A stretch of 64,000 bases of DNA from Rhodothermus marinus DSM 4252 (GTDB lineage: Bacteria; Bacteroidota; Rhodothermia; Rhodothermales; Rhodothermaceae). Shown piece after piece: positions 1 through 9,476 of this stretch; positions within the stretch are counted from its first letter, which is position 1; each line of letters opens with the position of its first letter. The position numbers were made by a program, and so were the translations under genes. The notes under the pieces are model-generated. The model searched no databases and was not told the origin of the DNA. It worked only from the letters and a program-made list of their open reading frames with translations. The DNA lies in the NCBI RefSeq assembly GCF_000024845.1, contig NC_013501.1, forward strand, positions 810,001 through 874,000, given 5' to 3'.

Positions 1-575
1 ACGAGCCCTGGCATCAGGGACGCTCCATCCTGCGCGGATACCTGTTCGATCTGCGCATGATGGTGCAGGTCGGCGGGCTGTTTCTGCTGACGTTCGGTGT
101 TTCGCTGACGATTCAGGCGATCAACGTGGCCGGACAGGAATGGCTGCAGCGGCTGCACCTGGACTACGTGTGGGTGCAGGAAGGATGGCGGCACATCATC
201 CAGGTGCTGGGCCTGCTCATTCCTTATCTGCTCAGCCTGGCCATGTTCTTTCAGCTCTACTACTTCACACCGAAGCCCCGGCCGCCCGTCCGGGGAGCGC
301 TGCTCGGCGCCGTGGTAGCGGCGCTGCTCTGGGAAGCGGCCAAAACCGCCTTTGCCTTTTACGCGGCCCGCTCCACGTTTTTTGAACGCTTTGCGAATAG
401 CGGCATTTCAGCGATCGGGCACGTCTTCGGCCTGATCCTGGCCTTCGGGTTCTGGGTGTATTATTCGGGCGTGGTGTTTATTCTGGGCGCGCTGCTGGTG
501 CTGCTCTACGAAAAGTACCAGCGCGACCGGAAGGAAATGCCGGCTACTGCTGCAATCTCCGAAGTGGACGCATGA
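1..575 (+). CDS. YihY/UPF0761 family inner-membrane protein, C-terminal part (5' end outside window)
   Basis: The reading frame is open from base 3, so the gene begins upstream and only about 190 C-terminal residues are visible. The protein has about four hydrophobic segments and a charged tail (YEKYQRDRK), the pattern of the C-terminal half of YihY/BrkB (formerly called RNase BN) membrane proteins. The molecular function of this family is not settled. The methionine pair near base 57 lies inside the conserved frame and is not taken as a start. The stop codon overlaps the start of the next gene (ATGA, bases 572-575), which suggests translational coupling with the outer-membrane assembly genes that follow. 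Confidence 0.8.
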   Translation, partial: EPWHQGRSILRGYLFDLRMMVQVGGLFLLTFGVSLTIQAINVAGQEWLQRLHLDYVWVQEGWRHIIQVLGLLIPYLLSLAMFFQLYYFTPKPRPPVRGALLGAVVAALLWEAAKTAFAFYAARSTFFERFANSGISAIGHVFGLILAFGFWVYYSGVVFILGALLVLLYEKYQRDRKEMPATAAISEVDA

Positions 576-2680
576 AGCGCGGGCGTTGTCGGATCGGGAT
601 CGTCGCGGCACTGCTGCTGGGGCTGGTGCGGCCGCTCATGGCGCAGGCGCCGCTGTGGCTGGTCAACGAGCGCACCACGATCCGGACCATTTCGTTTCGG
701 TTCGTGGACACGAAAAGCTTCGAGGAGGACCAGCTCCGGGCGCAGATGGTGCTGCAGGCGCCGTCCTGGTGGGATCGTGTCAAAGGCTGGCTGCCGTTCG
801 TCTCCCCGGCCCATTACCCGTTCGATCCCATCGAACTGGCCCGCGACGTGGTACGGCTTCGCCGCTTCTATGCCCGCAACGGCTTTCTGCATACGGAGAT
901 CACCTATCCGGCCTCGCAGCTCGACACCGTACGCAACCAGATCCACATCGTGCTGAGCATTCGCGAGGGGCCGCCGCTCGTCATCCAGGACGTGGGCTTC
1001 TTCGATCCGGAGGATCGCTATCTGGTGACCACGCTCGATCCGGAGCTGCGGGAGCGATGGCGTCGATTTCGGGATCAGATCGCCTTTCGGGTGGGCGACC
1101 GCTACACTGAAGCGCGGCGCGTGGAGATTCAGGACGCCGTGCTGAACTGGTTTCGCGACCGGGGCTATGCCTTTGCACGCGTGCGTTCCGACGCCCGTAT
1201 CGATTCGACCTTCAACACGGTGGACCTGCGCTTCGTGGTGGACACGGGGCCGCGCGGCTATTTTTCGGAAATTCAGATCGAAGGCAATCGGCGGGTGAGC
1301 GATCGGGTACTGCGCCGGGAGCTGCCGTTCCGCGAAGGCGATGTGTTCGCGCAGCGTAAGGTGGTGGAAGGACAGCGCCAGCTGTTCGGGCTGGAGATCT
1401 TCCGCGTGGCGCTGGCCGACATCCCGCCGCAGCCACGCGACAGCACGGTGACCGTACGCTACCGGGTGGCCGAGTCGGCGCTGCGTTTTCTGGTGCTGCA
1501 GGGCGGCTTTGGCCGCAGCGAGGGGCTCGGGGCCGAGGTGCGCTGGACGCATCGCAACTTTCTGGGCGATGCCCGCACGCTGACGCTGAACCTGGCGGCG
1601 CAGACCGGCCTGCTGGCCCGTCGGGGACCGGGCACGCCACCCCCCCGGCTGTTTCGCTTCAGCGCGCTGTTTCGCCAGCCCTATCTGTTTTCGCGGCGGA
1701 TGGAGCTGCTGCTCTCACCCTTCCTGGAGTATCAGCGCGATCCGCTGCTGGAAGACAGCGACGAGCCGCTCCAGATCAACACGCGCGAGTTCGGTCTGAA
1801 CACCACGCTGTTTTATGAAATCTATCCGTTTCGCACCGTTACGTTGCAGCACGCCTTCAGCCGGGCGCTGCAGCTCACGCAGCAGCGGCGCGACACGACG
1901 AGCACGCGCGACCTGTTCGACAAAAGCATCCTGTCGCTGACGGCCACCTTCGGCCGCACGAACAACTACTTTAATCCCCGGCGCGGCTATCTCATCCGAC
2001 CGTTTGCCGAACTGGGCGGTGGGCTCATCGGCTCGGAGATCGAATACTACCGGCTGGGAGCCGAGCTGACGGGCTACCTGCCGCTCACGCGCCGGAGCGT
2101 GCTGGCCGGTCGTCTGCTTTTCGGGCGTCTGGAGCCGCTGGGGCGCAGCCGCGAGGCGCTGGCCGGCCGTCTGGGGCGCACCGATAGCCTGCGCTACGAG
2201 AACCGCTTCGACCCGATCCTTTTCTACGCGGGCGGTAGCAGCGACGTGCGTGGCTGGGGACTGCAACAGCTCGGACCGAAAGTAACCCGTCTGCAGATCA
2301 GCGACGGTGATACGACGATCTACTACGAGCCGATCGGGGGCAACCGGAAGCTGTTGCTGAACCTGGAGCTGCGCTTTGGCCTGCCGGGACTCGGCAGCGA
2401 CTGGCAGGGCGCCGCCTTTCTCGATGGCGGCCAGCTCGGCCAGGATCGGCTGGTGCTGCGCACGACGGCGTTCCGATGGGCGGCCGGTCTGGGCGTGCGT
2501 TACCAGACGCCCGCCGGTTTTATCCGGCTCGATCTGGCCTACAAGCTCAATCCGAGCTACGAGGACCTGCGCGATCCGGCCGACGTGTACCGCTATCGCC
2601 AGGGATTGACGGATCGCCCTCCGGAGGTCCACTGGCAACGCCGCCTGCGGTTGCACCTGAGCATCGGCCAGACGTTCTGA
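572..2680 (+). CDS. tamA: Omp85/BamA superfamily protein, TamA-like outer-membrane assembly factor
   Basis: This 702-residue protein has an N-terminal signal peptide ending near residue 25 (PLMAQA). POTRA-like modules follow over about residues 30-305, including an EIQIEGNRRV segment typical of a POTRA beta strand. The remainder, about residues 310-702, looks like a 16-strand surface-antigen barrel and ends in phenylalanine (SIGQTF), the usual C-terminal signal for barrel insertion. The gene is followed after 13 bases by a TamB homologue, so a TamA role (the outer-membrane half of the TamA-TamB module) fits better than BamA. It overlaps the upstream YihY gene by 4 bases. The superfamily assignment is firm; TamA rather than another Omp85 paralogue rests on context. 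Confidence 0.85.
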   Translation: MKRGRCRIGIVAALLLGLVRPLMAQAPLWLVNERTTIRTISFRFVDTKSFEEDQLRAQMVLQAPSWWDRVKGWLPFVSPAHYPFDPIELARDVVRLRRFYARNGFLHTEITYPASQLDTVRNQIHIVLSIREGPPLVIQDVGFFDPEDRYLVTTLDPELRERWRRFRDQIAFRVGDRYTEARRVEIQDAVLNWFRDRGYAFARVRSDARIDSTFNTVDLRFVVDTGPRGYFSEIQIEGNRRVSDRVLRRELPFREGDVFAQRKVVEGQRQLFGLEIFRVALADIPPQPRDSTVTVRYRVAESALRFLVLQGGFGRSEGLGAEVRWTHRNFLGDARTLTLNLAAQTGLLARRGPGTPPPRLFRFSALFRQPYLFSRRMELLLSPFLEYQRDPLLEDSDEPLQINTREFGLNTTLFYEIYPFRTVTLQHAFSRALQLTQQRRDTTSTRDLFDKSILSLTATFGRTNNYFNPRRGYLIRPFAELGGGLIGSEIEYYRLGAELTGYLPLTRRSVLAGRLLFGRLEPLGRSREALAGRLGRTDSLRYENRFDPILFYAGGSSDVRGWGLQQLGPKVTRLQISDGDTTIYYEPIGGNRKLLLNLELRFGLPGLGSDWQGAAFLDGGQLGQDRLVLRTTAFRWAAGLGVRYQTPAGFIRLDLAYKLNPSYEDLRDPADVYRYRQGLTDRPPEVHWQRRLRLHLSIGQTF

Positions 2681-2693
2681 AACGCGCCGGCAC

Positions 2694-5600
2694 ATGGAAC
2701 CCACCCCGTCCATAACGCCTGCACGTCGGTGGCTGCGCCGCATCGGATGGGCGCTGCTGGGGCTGATCGGCACGCCGATCGTGCTGGTCGGGCTGCTTCT
2801 GCTGGTGCTGCAGACCTCGTGGGGCGCCGAGCAGGTGCGTCGGCTGATCGAACGTCAGGTGAACGCGCAGCTTCAGGGTGGACGGCTGGAGATCGGGGCG
2901 CTGCGGGGTAACTTCGTGCGCACGCTGGCACTCTACGATCTCGCCTTGCGCGACACGTCCGGGCGCGCGCTGCTGGCGCTGGATTCGCTCGAAATAGCCT
3001 ACGTGCCCGAGGCGTTGCTTTTCGACCGGCGTGTACACCTGCGGCGGGTGCGCCTGATCCGTCCGCGCCTGGAGCTGACGCAGCAACCCGACAGCACCTG
3101 GGACCTGCTGCGTCTGTTCGGCACGGCACCCGACACGACTGCAAAGGAAACGGAGGCCGGTGTCGCCCAGGACGTCTGGATCGACCACCTGGCGCTGCGC
3201 GACGGGACGGCGGCGCTGCACTTCTACACGCCCCGCGCCGACTCGACCTGGCATCTGCACCGGCTCGACGTGCAGCTCGATACGCTGCGATTGCCACCGG
3301 AAGGCTGGCCCGCGTTCTCGGTGCGCACGCTGGAAGCGGTGCTGCAGCCGCCCGGCGCTCCCGACTCGGTGCACGTCCTCACCCGACTGGCGCTGCGCGA
3401 GCGGCATTTCCGACTCGACACGCTGCACATATGGTCCGCCCGCAGCCGGGTGACCGGTGGCGGGACGCTGATGCTCCCGGCCGATACGGGACAGATCGAA
3501 GCCGTGCAGTTCCGGCTGGAGGCGCAGCCGCTGGCCCTCTACGACCTGACGCCGTTCGTGGCGGTCCCGGATCCCGGTCGGACGCTCGCGGGCTTCGTGA
3601 CCGTGCAGGGCAGCGGCCGTCTGCTGCAGGCGCAGGCCGAGCTGCGTACCGGCACGGGTGGCGAACTGGCACTATCGGCCACGTTCACGCCGTTGCTGGA
3701 CGATTCGGTGCGCTACCGGGCCGACGTGCAGGTGCGACGGCTGGACCCGGCTTTCTTCGGCGGACCGGCGGGCCGCCTCGATCTGCAGCTCCGGGCCGAC
3801 CTGCAGGGACCGTCGCTGGAGGCGCTGGACGGCGAGGCCAGGCTCGACGTGTCGGAGGCGCGACTGGGCGCCTACCGACTGGATTCCACCCGGCTTCAGG
3901 TGCGCTTCGTGGAGGGCGAAGGCCGATTGACAGCACAGACCGGTCTGCGCGGCGCCCGGCTGCAACTGGACGGCCGGGGGTGTCCGTTCGACCCGACGCC
4001 CACCTATCGCCTGGATGGTGTGCTGCAGAACCTGAACCCGGCCCGTTTCCTGGCCGACACAAGCTGGACGGGACAGCTGAACCTGGCCTTTCAACTGGAG
4101 GGCGAGGGGGCGACGCGGCTGGACGGGCGGCTCATGCTGCAGCCTTCTCGGTTGAACCGGGCGGCGATCGACAGCGGGCAGCTGGCCGTACACCGGCGGG
4201 GCGACACGCTCCGCTTTGCGCTGGAGGCGACGCTGGCCGGTGGCCGCCTGCAGGGACGCGGGCGATTGGCCGGCGCCTCGACGCCTTCCTACGAGGTGGA
4301 GCCCTTCGTGCTGGAGCGAATCGACGTGGCGGCCCTGCTGGGCGATACGCTGCACAGCGCGGTCAGCGGCCGACTCCGGCTGCGCGGGAGCGGGACGGCG
4401 CCCGAGGCGCTTCGCCTGGAGGCCACGCTCGACCTGGACAGTCTGGTCTATGGCACCTACCGACTGGCGCCCGTGCGCGTGCCCGTCCGGATGGATCGCG
4501 GATTGCTAACAGCCACGCCTGAAATCGGGCTGGACGAGGGCCATGTGGCTTTCCGCTTACAGGGACGGCCGATGGCCCGAAGGCCCCGCTGGCAGATCGA
4601 CCGCGGCCGCCTGGAGCGGGTGAACCTGGCCGCCGTGATACCGGACTGGTCTTCGGTGCTGAACGGCTCGTTCGAAGGATTCTACCGGGGGGCGACGTTG
4701 GCCGATGCGGAGGGCGAACTGACGCTCCTGCTGGAGGACTCCCGGCTCAATGCCCAGCCGCTGGAGACGGCCACGCTGGAGGCCACACTGCAGCGCGGAC
4801 TGTTGACGCTGGTTACCCGGGCCGCCTGGCCCGACGGCTCGCTCCAACTGGAGGCACGGGCCGACTCGCTGACGACCACGCCGGTCTACACGATCGAACG
4901 GCTGGTCTTTCGCGGCGTGGATCTGGCGGCCTGGGCCGGCCAGGCGCGGCCTCGGACGCGGCTGAACGGTGTGCTGACGCTGCACGGCCGGGGCACGGAG
5001 CCGCGCACGATGCAACTTGCCACAAGAATGCGGCTCGATGCCTCGCAGGTGAGCGAGCGGCCCGTTTCGGGACAGTTCCGTGTGACCGCCGTGGCCGGAC
5101 GCTGGCAGCTCGGCGGGCAGATGGGCGTGGCCGACGGACAGGCCCGCTTCGACGCCCGACTGCTGCTGGACGGGTCGACGCCCCGCTACGCGCTGACGCT
5201 CACGGCAGAGCAGCTCGACCCGATGCCCCTGCTGGGCATCGACACGATCTCGGCCCGGCTCTCGCTCGAGGCCGAACTGGAGGGCGAAGGGTTCGATCCG
5301 GCCACCATGCAGGCGTGCGGCCGCCTGCAGAGCGACGGGGCCCATCTCGACGCGCTGGCCGTCGACCGACTGGACGCCCGCTTTTCGATGGCTGAAGGGC
5401 TGCTGCGCCTCGATACGCTCCGGCTGGAGAGCAACGTGGCGACGGCACAGGGCGGCGGCCAGGTGGCGCTCGTGGATCCCGAAGGCGTGCGCATGTCGGA
5501 ACTGACGCTGCAGGTGCAACTCCATCGGCTGCAGCCGCTGCGACGCCTTGTCGGGGCGCGGCTGCTGGCGCTCGACGGCGGCCGGATCGAAGCCCGCGCT

Positions 5601-7811
5601 TACGGACGTCCCGGCCAGCTCCGGTTCGAGGGGAGCTGGACGCTGCAAAATCTGATCTACGATGAACTGCGTCTGGTGGAACTCGAGGGCCGTACGGCCG
5701 GCGAACTGGACCGGCAACGTCGGTTGTCGAAAGCCGAGCTCCGGTCGCAGGTGCATCTGCTGACGCTGGGCACCTTCCAGGTGGAAGACGCCCGGGCCGA
5801 GCTGCGCTACGACGGCCGGCAGGCCGACTACGAGCTGCGCCTCGATGTCGATCGCCGGCATACGGCCCGCCTCGAAGGCCAGGTACTTCCGACGGAGCAG
5901 GAGATCCGGCTGACGCGGCTCGACATGCGGCTGCACGACGCCCGCTGGCGCCTGCTGCAGCCGGCCACGTTCACCTACGGCGAGGCCTATCGCATTCAGG
6001 GCCTGCTGCTCTACACCGAAGCGCAGGACCAGCAGCTTGCGGCCGACGGCGTGATCGACCCCGACGGCACGCAGAGCTTCGTCCTGACGCTCGAACGCTT
6101 CCGGCTCGAAACCGTCACCGATCTGTTCGACCTGGCCGGACTGGGCGGTGCGCTCAGTGGCACGGTGGACCTGACCGGTCCGGCCGCGGCGCCACGGCTT
6201 GGCGGACAGCTTCTGCTCGATCTGACCTCGGAAGGACAACCTGTGGGCGATCTGCAACTGGATCTGCAGTACGACAGCCTGCGGCTCCAGGTGAATGCCA
6301 GGCTCCAGCACCGGGCCGATGCCAGCACGATGACGCTGCGCGGCACGGTTCCGATGGACCTCCGGCTACAGGTGCCGCCCGATGCGCCGCCGTTCGATCC
6401 GAACCAGGCATCGCTCGATCTGACGCTGGCCGCCGATACGTTCGCCATCGCCTGGATTCAACCGTTTCTGGATCCCGAAATCCTGCGCGACGTGCGGGGC
6501 CGGCTGGCCGGACGCGTGCACATCGGCGGCACGCTGGCCGCTCCGTCGCTCGACGGACAGGCCCGGCTTTTCGATGGGGCCGTCTATCTTCCCGAGCTGG
6601 GTGTTACCTATCGAGACATCCGGGCCGAGGCCCGCATGGAGGGTAACCGGATCATCCTGACTTCCTTCGCGCTACACTCGGGCGGACGCCTCACCGGCGG
6701 CGGCACCGTCGAGCTGGAGGCGCTCACGCTGGGCACGCTCGATTTGCGCATGCGGGCCCGCTCGTTCCTGGCCGCCGACAACCGCGCCTATCGCACCGTC
6801 CTTTCCGGAACGCTCCGGCTGGCCGGCACGACCGAACGGCCCGAGATCGAGGGCGACCTGCAGGTGGTCAGCGCCGACATCTACCTGATCGAGCAGACCA
6901 CGGTAGCCGATCTGGAACCCGTCCAGCTCACCGAAGCCGACCTGCAGATGCTGCGCCAGTACTTCGGTGTGCGCATTACCGAAGAGGACACGACCACCTT
7001 CGACTTCTACGAGGCCTCGCGCATGCGTCTGGACCTGCGTATGGAACGCGATGTGTGGCTGCGCTCGAATGCCAATCCCGAAATGAACATACAGTTCACG
7101 GGCACGCTTACCGTCCAGAAAGAGCCCTATCAGGATCTGCAGCTTTTCGGAACGATCGAGGTGATCCCGGAGCGCAGCTACATCGTGCAGTTCGGCAAAC
7201 GGTTCGAGATTACGGAAGGAACACTGTCATTCAACGGACCGGCCGACGATCCGGAGCTCAACCTGAAAGCCCGCTACGTGGTGCCCTCCCGTGAGGATCA
7301 ATCCAGCCAGGTCACGATCCTGCTCTCGGTCAGCGGGCGGCTGGAGCGGCTCAACCTGGAGTTTTCGTCCGAGAACCCTTCGGGTCTCGAATTGCCGGAC
7401 ATCATCTCGTACATTGTCTTCGGCCGACCGGCCGGGCAGGCGCTCGCCTCACTGGCGCCCGGCAGCAACGGGGCCGGGGGCGGCTTGCTGGGCCGCGGGG
7501 CCGGACTGGCGCTCGGCCAGCTGGCCGGCGTCGTCGAAGGTCTGGCCGGCGAAGAACTCGGGCTCGATGTCGTCGAGATCGAACCCGATGGCCTGCAGGG
7601 CGCCAAGCTGACCGTCGGGAAGTACGTTTCGCCGCGGCTGTTTGCCGCCGTCAGCCGACCGATCGCCTTCGGCAACAATGCGGCCACGCAACGAACCGAA
7701 GTCTACACGGAGTTCACCGTCGAGTACACGATCTTCGACGCGATGATCGTGCGCGTGACCAGCCAGGGAACGACCATGCGGATCAACCTGCTGTGGCGCT
7801 ATGCCTACTGA
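2694..7811 (+). CDS. tamB: TamB-like translocation and assembly module protein (DUF490/AsmA-like)
   Basis: This 1705-residue protein has one N-terminal membrane anchor (about residues 14-38) followed by a very long beta-rich region of alternating polar and hydrophobic residues, as expected for the hydrophobic groove of the TamB/AsmA-like family. The C-terminal 350 residues match the TamB (DUF490) domain, with a conserved GTLTV...LFGTIEVIPERSY-type segment and a glycine-rich loop before the end. Family members span the periplasm and are linked to outer-membrane protein assembly and to phospholipid movement between membranes. The position between a TamA-like gene and the mlaEFD lipid-transport genes agrees with both roles. 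The stop overlaps the start of mlaE by 11 bases. Confidence 0.88.
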   Translation: MEPTPSITPARRWLRRIGWALLGLIGTPIVLVGLLLLVLQTSWGAEQVRRLIERQVNAQLQGGRLEIGALRGNFVRTLALYDLALRDTSGRALLALDSLEIAYVPEALLFDRRVHLRRVRLIRPRLELTQQPDSTWDLLRLFGTAPDTTAKETEAGVAQDVWIDHLALRDGTAALHFYTPRADSTWHLHRLDVQLDTLRLPPEGWPAFSVRTLEAVLQPPGAPDSVHVLTRLALRERHFRLDTLHIWSARSRVTGGGTLMLPADTGQIEAVQFRLEAQPLALYDLTPFVAVPDPGRTLAGFVTVQGSGRLLQAQAELRTGTGGELALSATFTPLLDDSVRYRADVQVRRLDPAFFGGPAGRLDLQLRADLQGPSLEALDGEARLDVSEARLGAYRLDSTRLQVRFVEGEGRLTAQTGLRGARLQLDGRGCPFDPTPTYRLDGVLQNLNPARFLADTSWTGQLNLAFQLEGEGATRLDGRLMLQPSRLNRAAIDSGQLAVHRRGDTLRFALEATLAGGRLQGRGRLAGASTPSYEVEPFVLERIDVAALLGDTLHSAVSGRLRLRGSGTAPEALRLEATLDLDSLVYGTYRLAPVRVPVRMDRGLLTATPEIGLDEGHVAFRLQGRPMARRPRWQIDRGRLERVNLAAVIPDWSSVLNGSFEGFYRGATLADAEGELTLLLEDSRLNAQPLETATLEATLQRGLLTLVTRAAWPDGSLQLEARADSLTTTPVYTIERLVFRGVDLAAWAGQARPRTRLNGVLTLHGRGTEPRTMQLATRMRLDASQVSERPVSGQFRVTAVAGRWQLGGQMGVADGQARFDARLLLDGSTPRYALTLTAEQLDPMPLLGIDTISARLSLEAELEGEGFDPATMQACGRLQSDGAHLDALAVDRLDARFSMAEGLLRLDTLRLESNVATAQGGGQVALVDPEGVRMSELTLQVQLHRLQPLRRLVGARLLALDGGRIEARAYGRPGQLRFEGSWTLQNLIYDELRLVELEGRTAGELDRQRRLSKAELRSQVHLLTLGTFQVEDARAELRYDGRQADYELRLDVDRRHTARLEGQVLPTEQEIRLTRLDMRLHDARWRLLQPATFTYGEAYRIQGLLLYTEAQDQQLAADGVIDPDGTQSFVLTLERFRLETVTDLFDLAGLGGALSGTVDLTGPAAAPRLGGQLLLDLTSEGQPVGDLQLDLQYDSLRLQVNARLQHRADASTMTLRGTVPMDLRLQVPPDAPPFDPNQASLDLTLAADTFAIAWIQPFLDPEILRDVRGRLAGRVHIGGTLAAPSLDGQARLFDGAVYLPELGVTYRDIRAEARMEGNRIILTSFALHSGGRLTGGGTVELEALTLGTLDLRMRARSFLAADNRAYRTVLSGTLRLAGTTERPEIEGDLQVVSADIYLIEQTTVADLEPVQLTEADLQMLRQYFGVRITEEDTTTFDFYEASRMRLDLRMERDVWLRSNANPEMNIQFTGTLTVQKEPYQDLQLFGTIEVIPERSYIVQFGKRFEITEGTLSFNGPADDPELNLKARYVVPSREDQSSQVTILLSVSGRLERLNLEFSSENPSGLELPDIISYIVFGRPAGQALASLAPGSNGAGGGLLGRGAGLALGQLAGVVEGLAGEELGLDVVEIEPDGLQGAKLTVGKYVSPRLFAAVSRPIAFGNNAATQRTEVYTEFTVEYTIFDAMIVRVTSQGTTMRINLLWRYAY

Positions 7812-8610
7812 GACGGAAGCGCTCGACATCCCGAAGCGTCCGCCCGAAGGCGTCGGCCGCGCGTTTTTCGAGAAAGCCGGCGGACTGGTGCTGTTCATGG
7901 GCCGGTTCTTCCGGGACGTGTGGCGGCCGCCCTACGAGGTGCGCGAGCTGATCAACCAGATGGACGAAGCCGGCTCGAAAAGCTTCATCCTGACGGCCGT
8001 TACGGGCATTGCCATCGGCGTGGTGCTGGCCATGCAGAGCCGGGGCACGCTCGCCCGCTTCGGGGCCGAGGCGGTGCTGCCCAACATGCTGGCGCTGTCG
8101 GTCTTCAAAGAGATCGGGCCGGTCATCACGTCGCTGGTGCTGGCCGGACGCCTCGGGGCAGGGATGGCCGCCGAGATCGGCTCGATGCGCGTGACCGAGC
8201 AGATCGACGCGCTGGAGGTGGCCGCGCTCAAGCCCTTTCACTACCTGGTGATCACGCGCGTGGTGGCCTGCATCGTGATGTTTCCGGTGCTGACGACCTG
8301 GACGAACATGATCGCACTGGCCGGGGGCTACGTCGAGTCGGTCATCTCGGCCGACATGGACTACCGGCTATTCTGGAACAGCGCTTTTTCGAGCCTGCGC
8401 TTTTCGGACCTGATCGTCGATACGCTCAAAACCAGCGTGTTTGGTTTTCTGGTGGGGATCGTAAGCTGCTACCTGGGCTACACGGTGCGGGGTGGCACGC
8501 GCGAAGTCGGGCAGGCGGCCATGCAGGCCGTGGTGATCTCGTCGCTGCTGATTCTGCTGGCCGACGTCGTCGTCGTGCGCATTTCGCTGTTCCTTTTCGG
8601 GGCGCTGTGA
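7801..8610 (+). CDS. mlaE: MlaE family ABC transporter permease (lipid asymmetry system)
   Basis: This 269-residue permease has about five hydrophobic segments and the MlaE hallmarks: an EIGPVIT segment, a GAGMAAEIGSMRVTEQIDALE block, and a polytopic C-terminus. In known Mla systems two copies form the membrane core that drives phospholipid transfer between inner and outer membranes. The next two genes encode the matching ATPase and MCE protein, giving a compact mlaE-mlaF-mlaD set. The start lies inside the last codons of tamB, implying co-translation. I see no mlaA, mlaB or mlaC gene in the window. Confidence 0.92.
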   Translation: MPTETEALDIPKRPPEGVGRAFFEKAGGLVLFMGRFFRDVWRPPYEVRELINQMDEAGSKSFILTAVTGIAIGVVLAMQSRGTLARFGAEAVLPNMLALSVFKEIGPVITSLVLAGRLGAGMAAEIGSMRVTEQIDALEVAALKPFHYLVITRVVACIVMFPVLTTWTNMIALAGGYVESVISADMDYRLFWNSAFSSLRFSDLIVDTLKTSVFGFLVGIVSCYLGYTVRGGTREVGQAAMQAVVISSLLILLADVVVVRISLFLFGAL

Positions 8611-8638
8611 AAGGAGCCAATTCAGGACGATATGCAAG

Positions 8639-9415
8639 ATGCAAGAAGCTCACGCTACCATTGAAGGGATCGAAGCACCGCCCCCGTCGGAAATTGTGGT
8701 GGCATTGCGCGACGTGCACAAGCGCTTCGGCGAGCGGGAAGTGCTGCGCGGAGTGTCGCTCGACGTGGAGGAGGGGACCTCGGCCGTCGTGATGGGCGGC
8801 TCGGGCACGGGCAAGAGCGTGCTGCTCAAGCACATCGTGCGGTTGCTGGTGCCCGACCGGGGCGCCGTGTGGGTGTTCGGGCAGCGCGTCGATCAGCTCG
8901 AAGGCGAAACGCTCGATCGCCTGCGGCTTTCGATCGGCTACCTGTTTCAGAGCGGTGCGCTGTTCGACTCGATGACCGTCTACGAAAACCTGGACTTCCT
9001 GCTGGAGCGACACACCCGGCTGAGCAAGTCCGAGCGCCGCGACCGGATTCTGGAGACGCTCGACTGGGTGGGCCTGCGCCATACGGCCACGCAGTATCCG
9101 GCCGAACTGTCCGGCGGCCAGCGCAAGCGCATCGCGCTGGCGCGGGCCATCATCCTGCAGCCGAAACTGCTGCTCTACGACGAGCCGACGACCGGCCTCG
9201 ACCCGGTCTCGGTCCGCACCGTCTCGGAACTGATCGTACGGCTGCGCGACGAGCGGGGCATTACGTCGATCGCCATCACGCATGACCTGCTCTGCGCGGA
9301 AATCATTGCCGACCGGGCGCACTTCCTGCACGAAGGCCGCATCCTGATGAGCGGAACGCTCGACGAGCTGCGGCGGTCCGATCACCCCGTGCTGCGCAAC
9401 TTCTTCGGAACCTGA
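8639..9415 (+). CDS. mlaF: MlaF family ABC transporter ATP-binding protein
   Basis: This 258-residue ATPase shows the complete ABC signature set: Walker A GGSGTGKS (residues 53-60), a Q-loop region at YLFQSGALFDSMTV, the signature LSGGQRKR near residue 158, and Walker B LLLYDEPTTGLDP near residue 180. A switch histidine appears in ITHD. The SGALFDSMTVYEN segment is characteristic of the MlaF/Ttg2A branch. It powers the adjacent MlaE permease. An AGGA sequence lies about 11 bases upstream of the chosen ATG. The ATPase has an N-terminal extension of about 18 residues before the ABC domain. Confidence 0.93.
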   Translation: MQEAHATIEGIEAPPPSEIVVALRDVHKRFGEREVLRGVSLDVEEGTSAVVMGGSGTGKSVLLKHIVRLLVPDRGAVWVFGQRVDQLEGETLDRLRLSIGYLFQSGALFDSMTVYENLDFLLERHTRLSKSERRDRILETLDWVGLRHTATQYPAELSGGQRKRIALARAIILQPKLLLYDEPTTGLDPVSVRTVSELIVRLRDERGITSIAITHDLLCAEIIADRAHFLHEGRILMSGTLDELRRSDHPVLRNFFGT

Positions 9416-9476
9416 CGAATTCAAACCGCTGCGGCACGGCTTTTTCGGCATAACTGTTCACCAACCGCTTATCGTC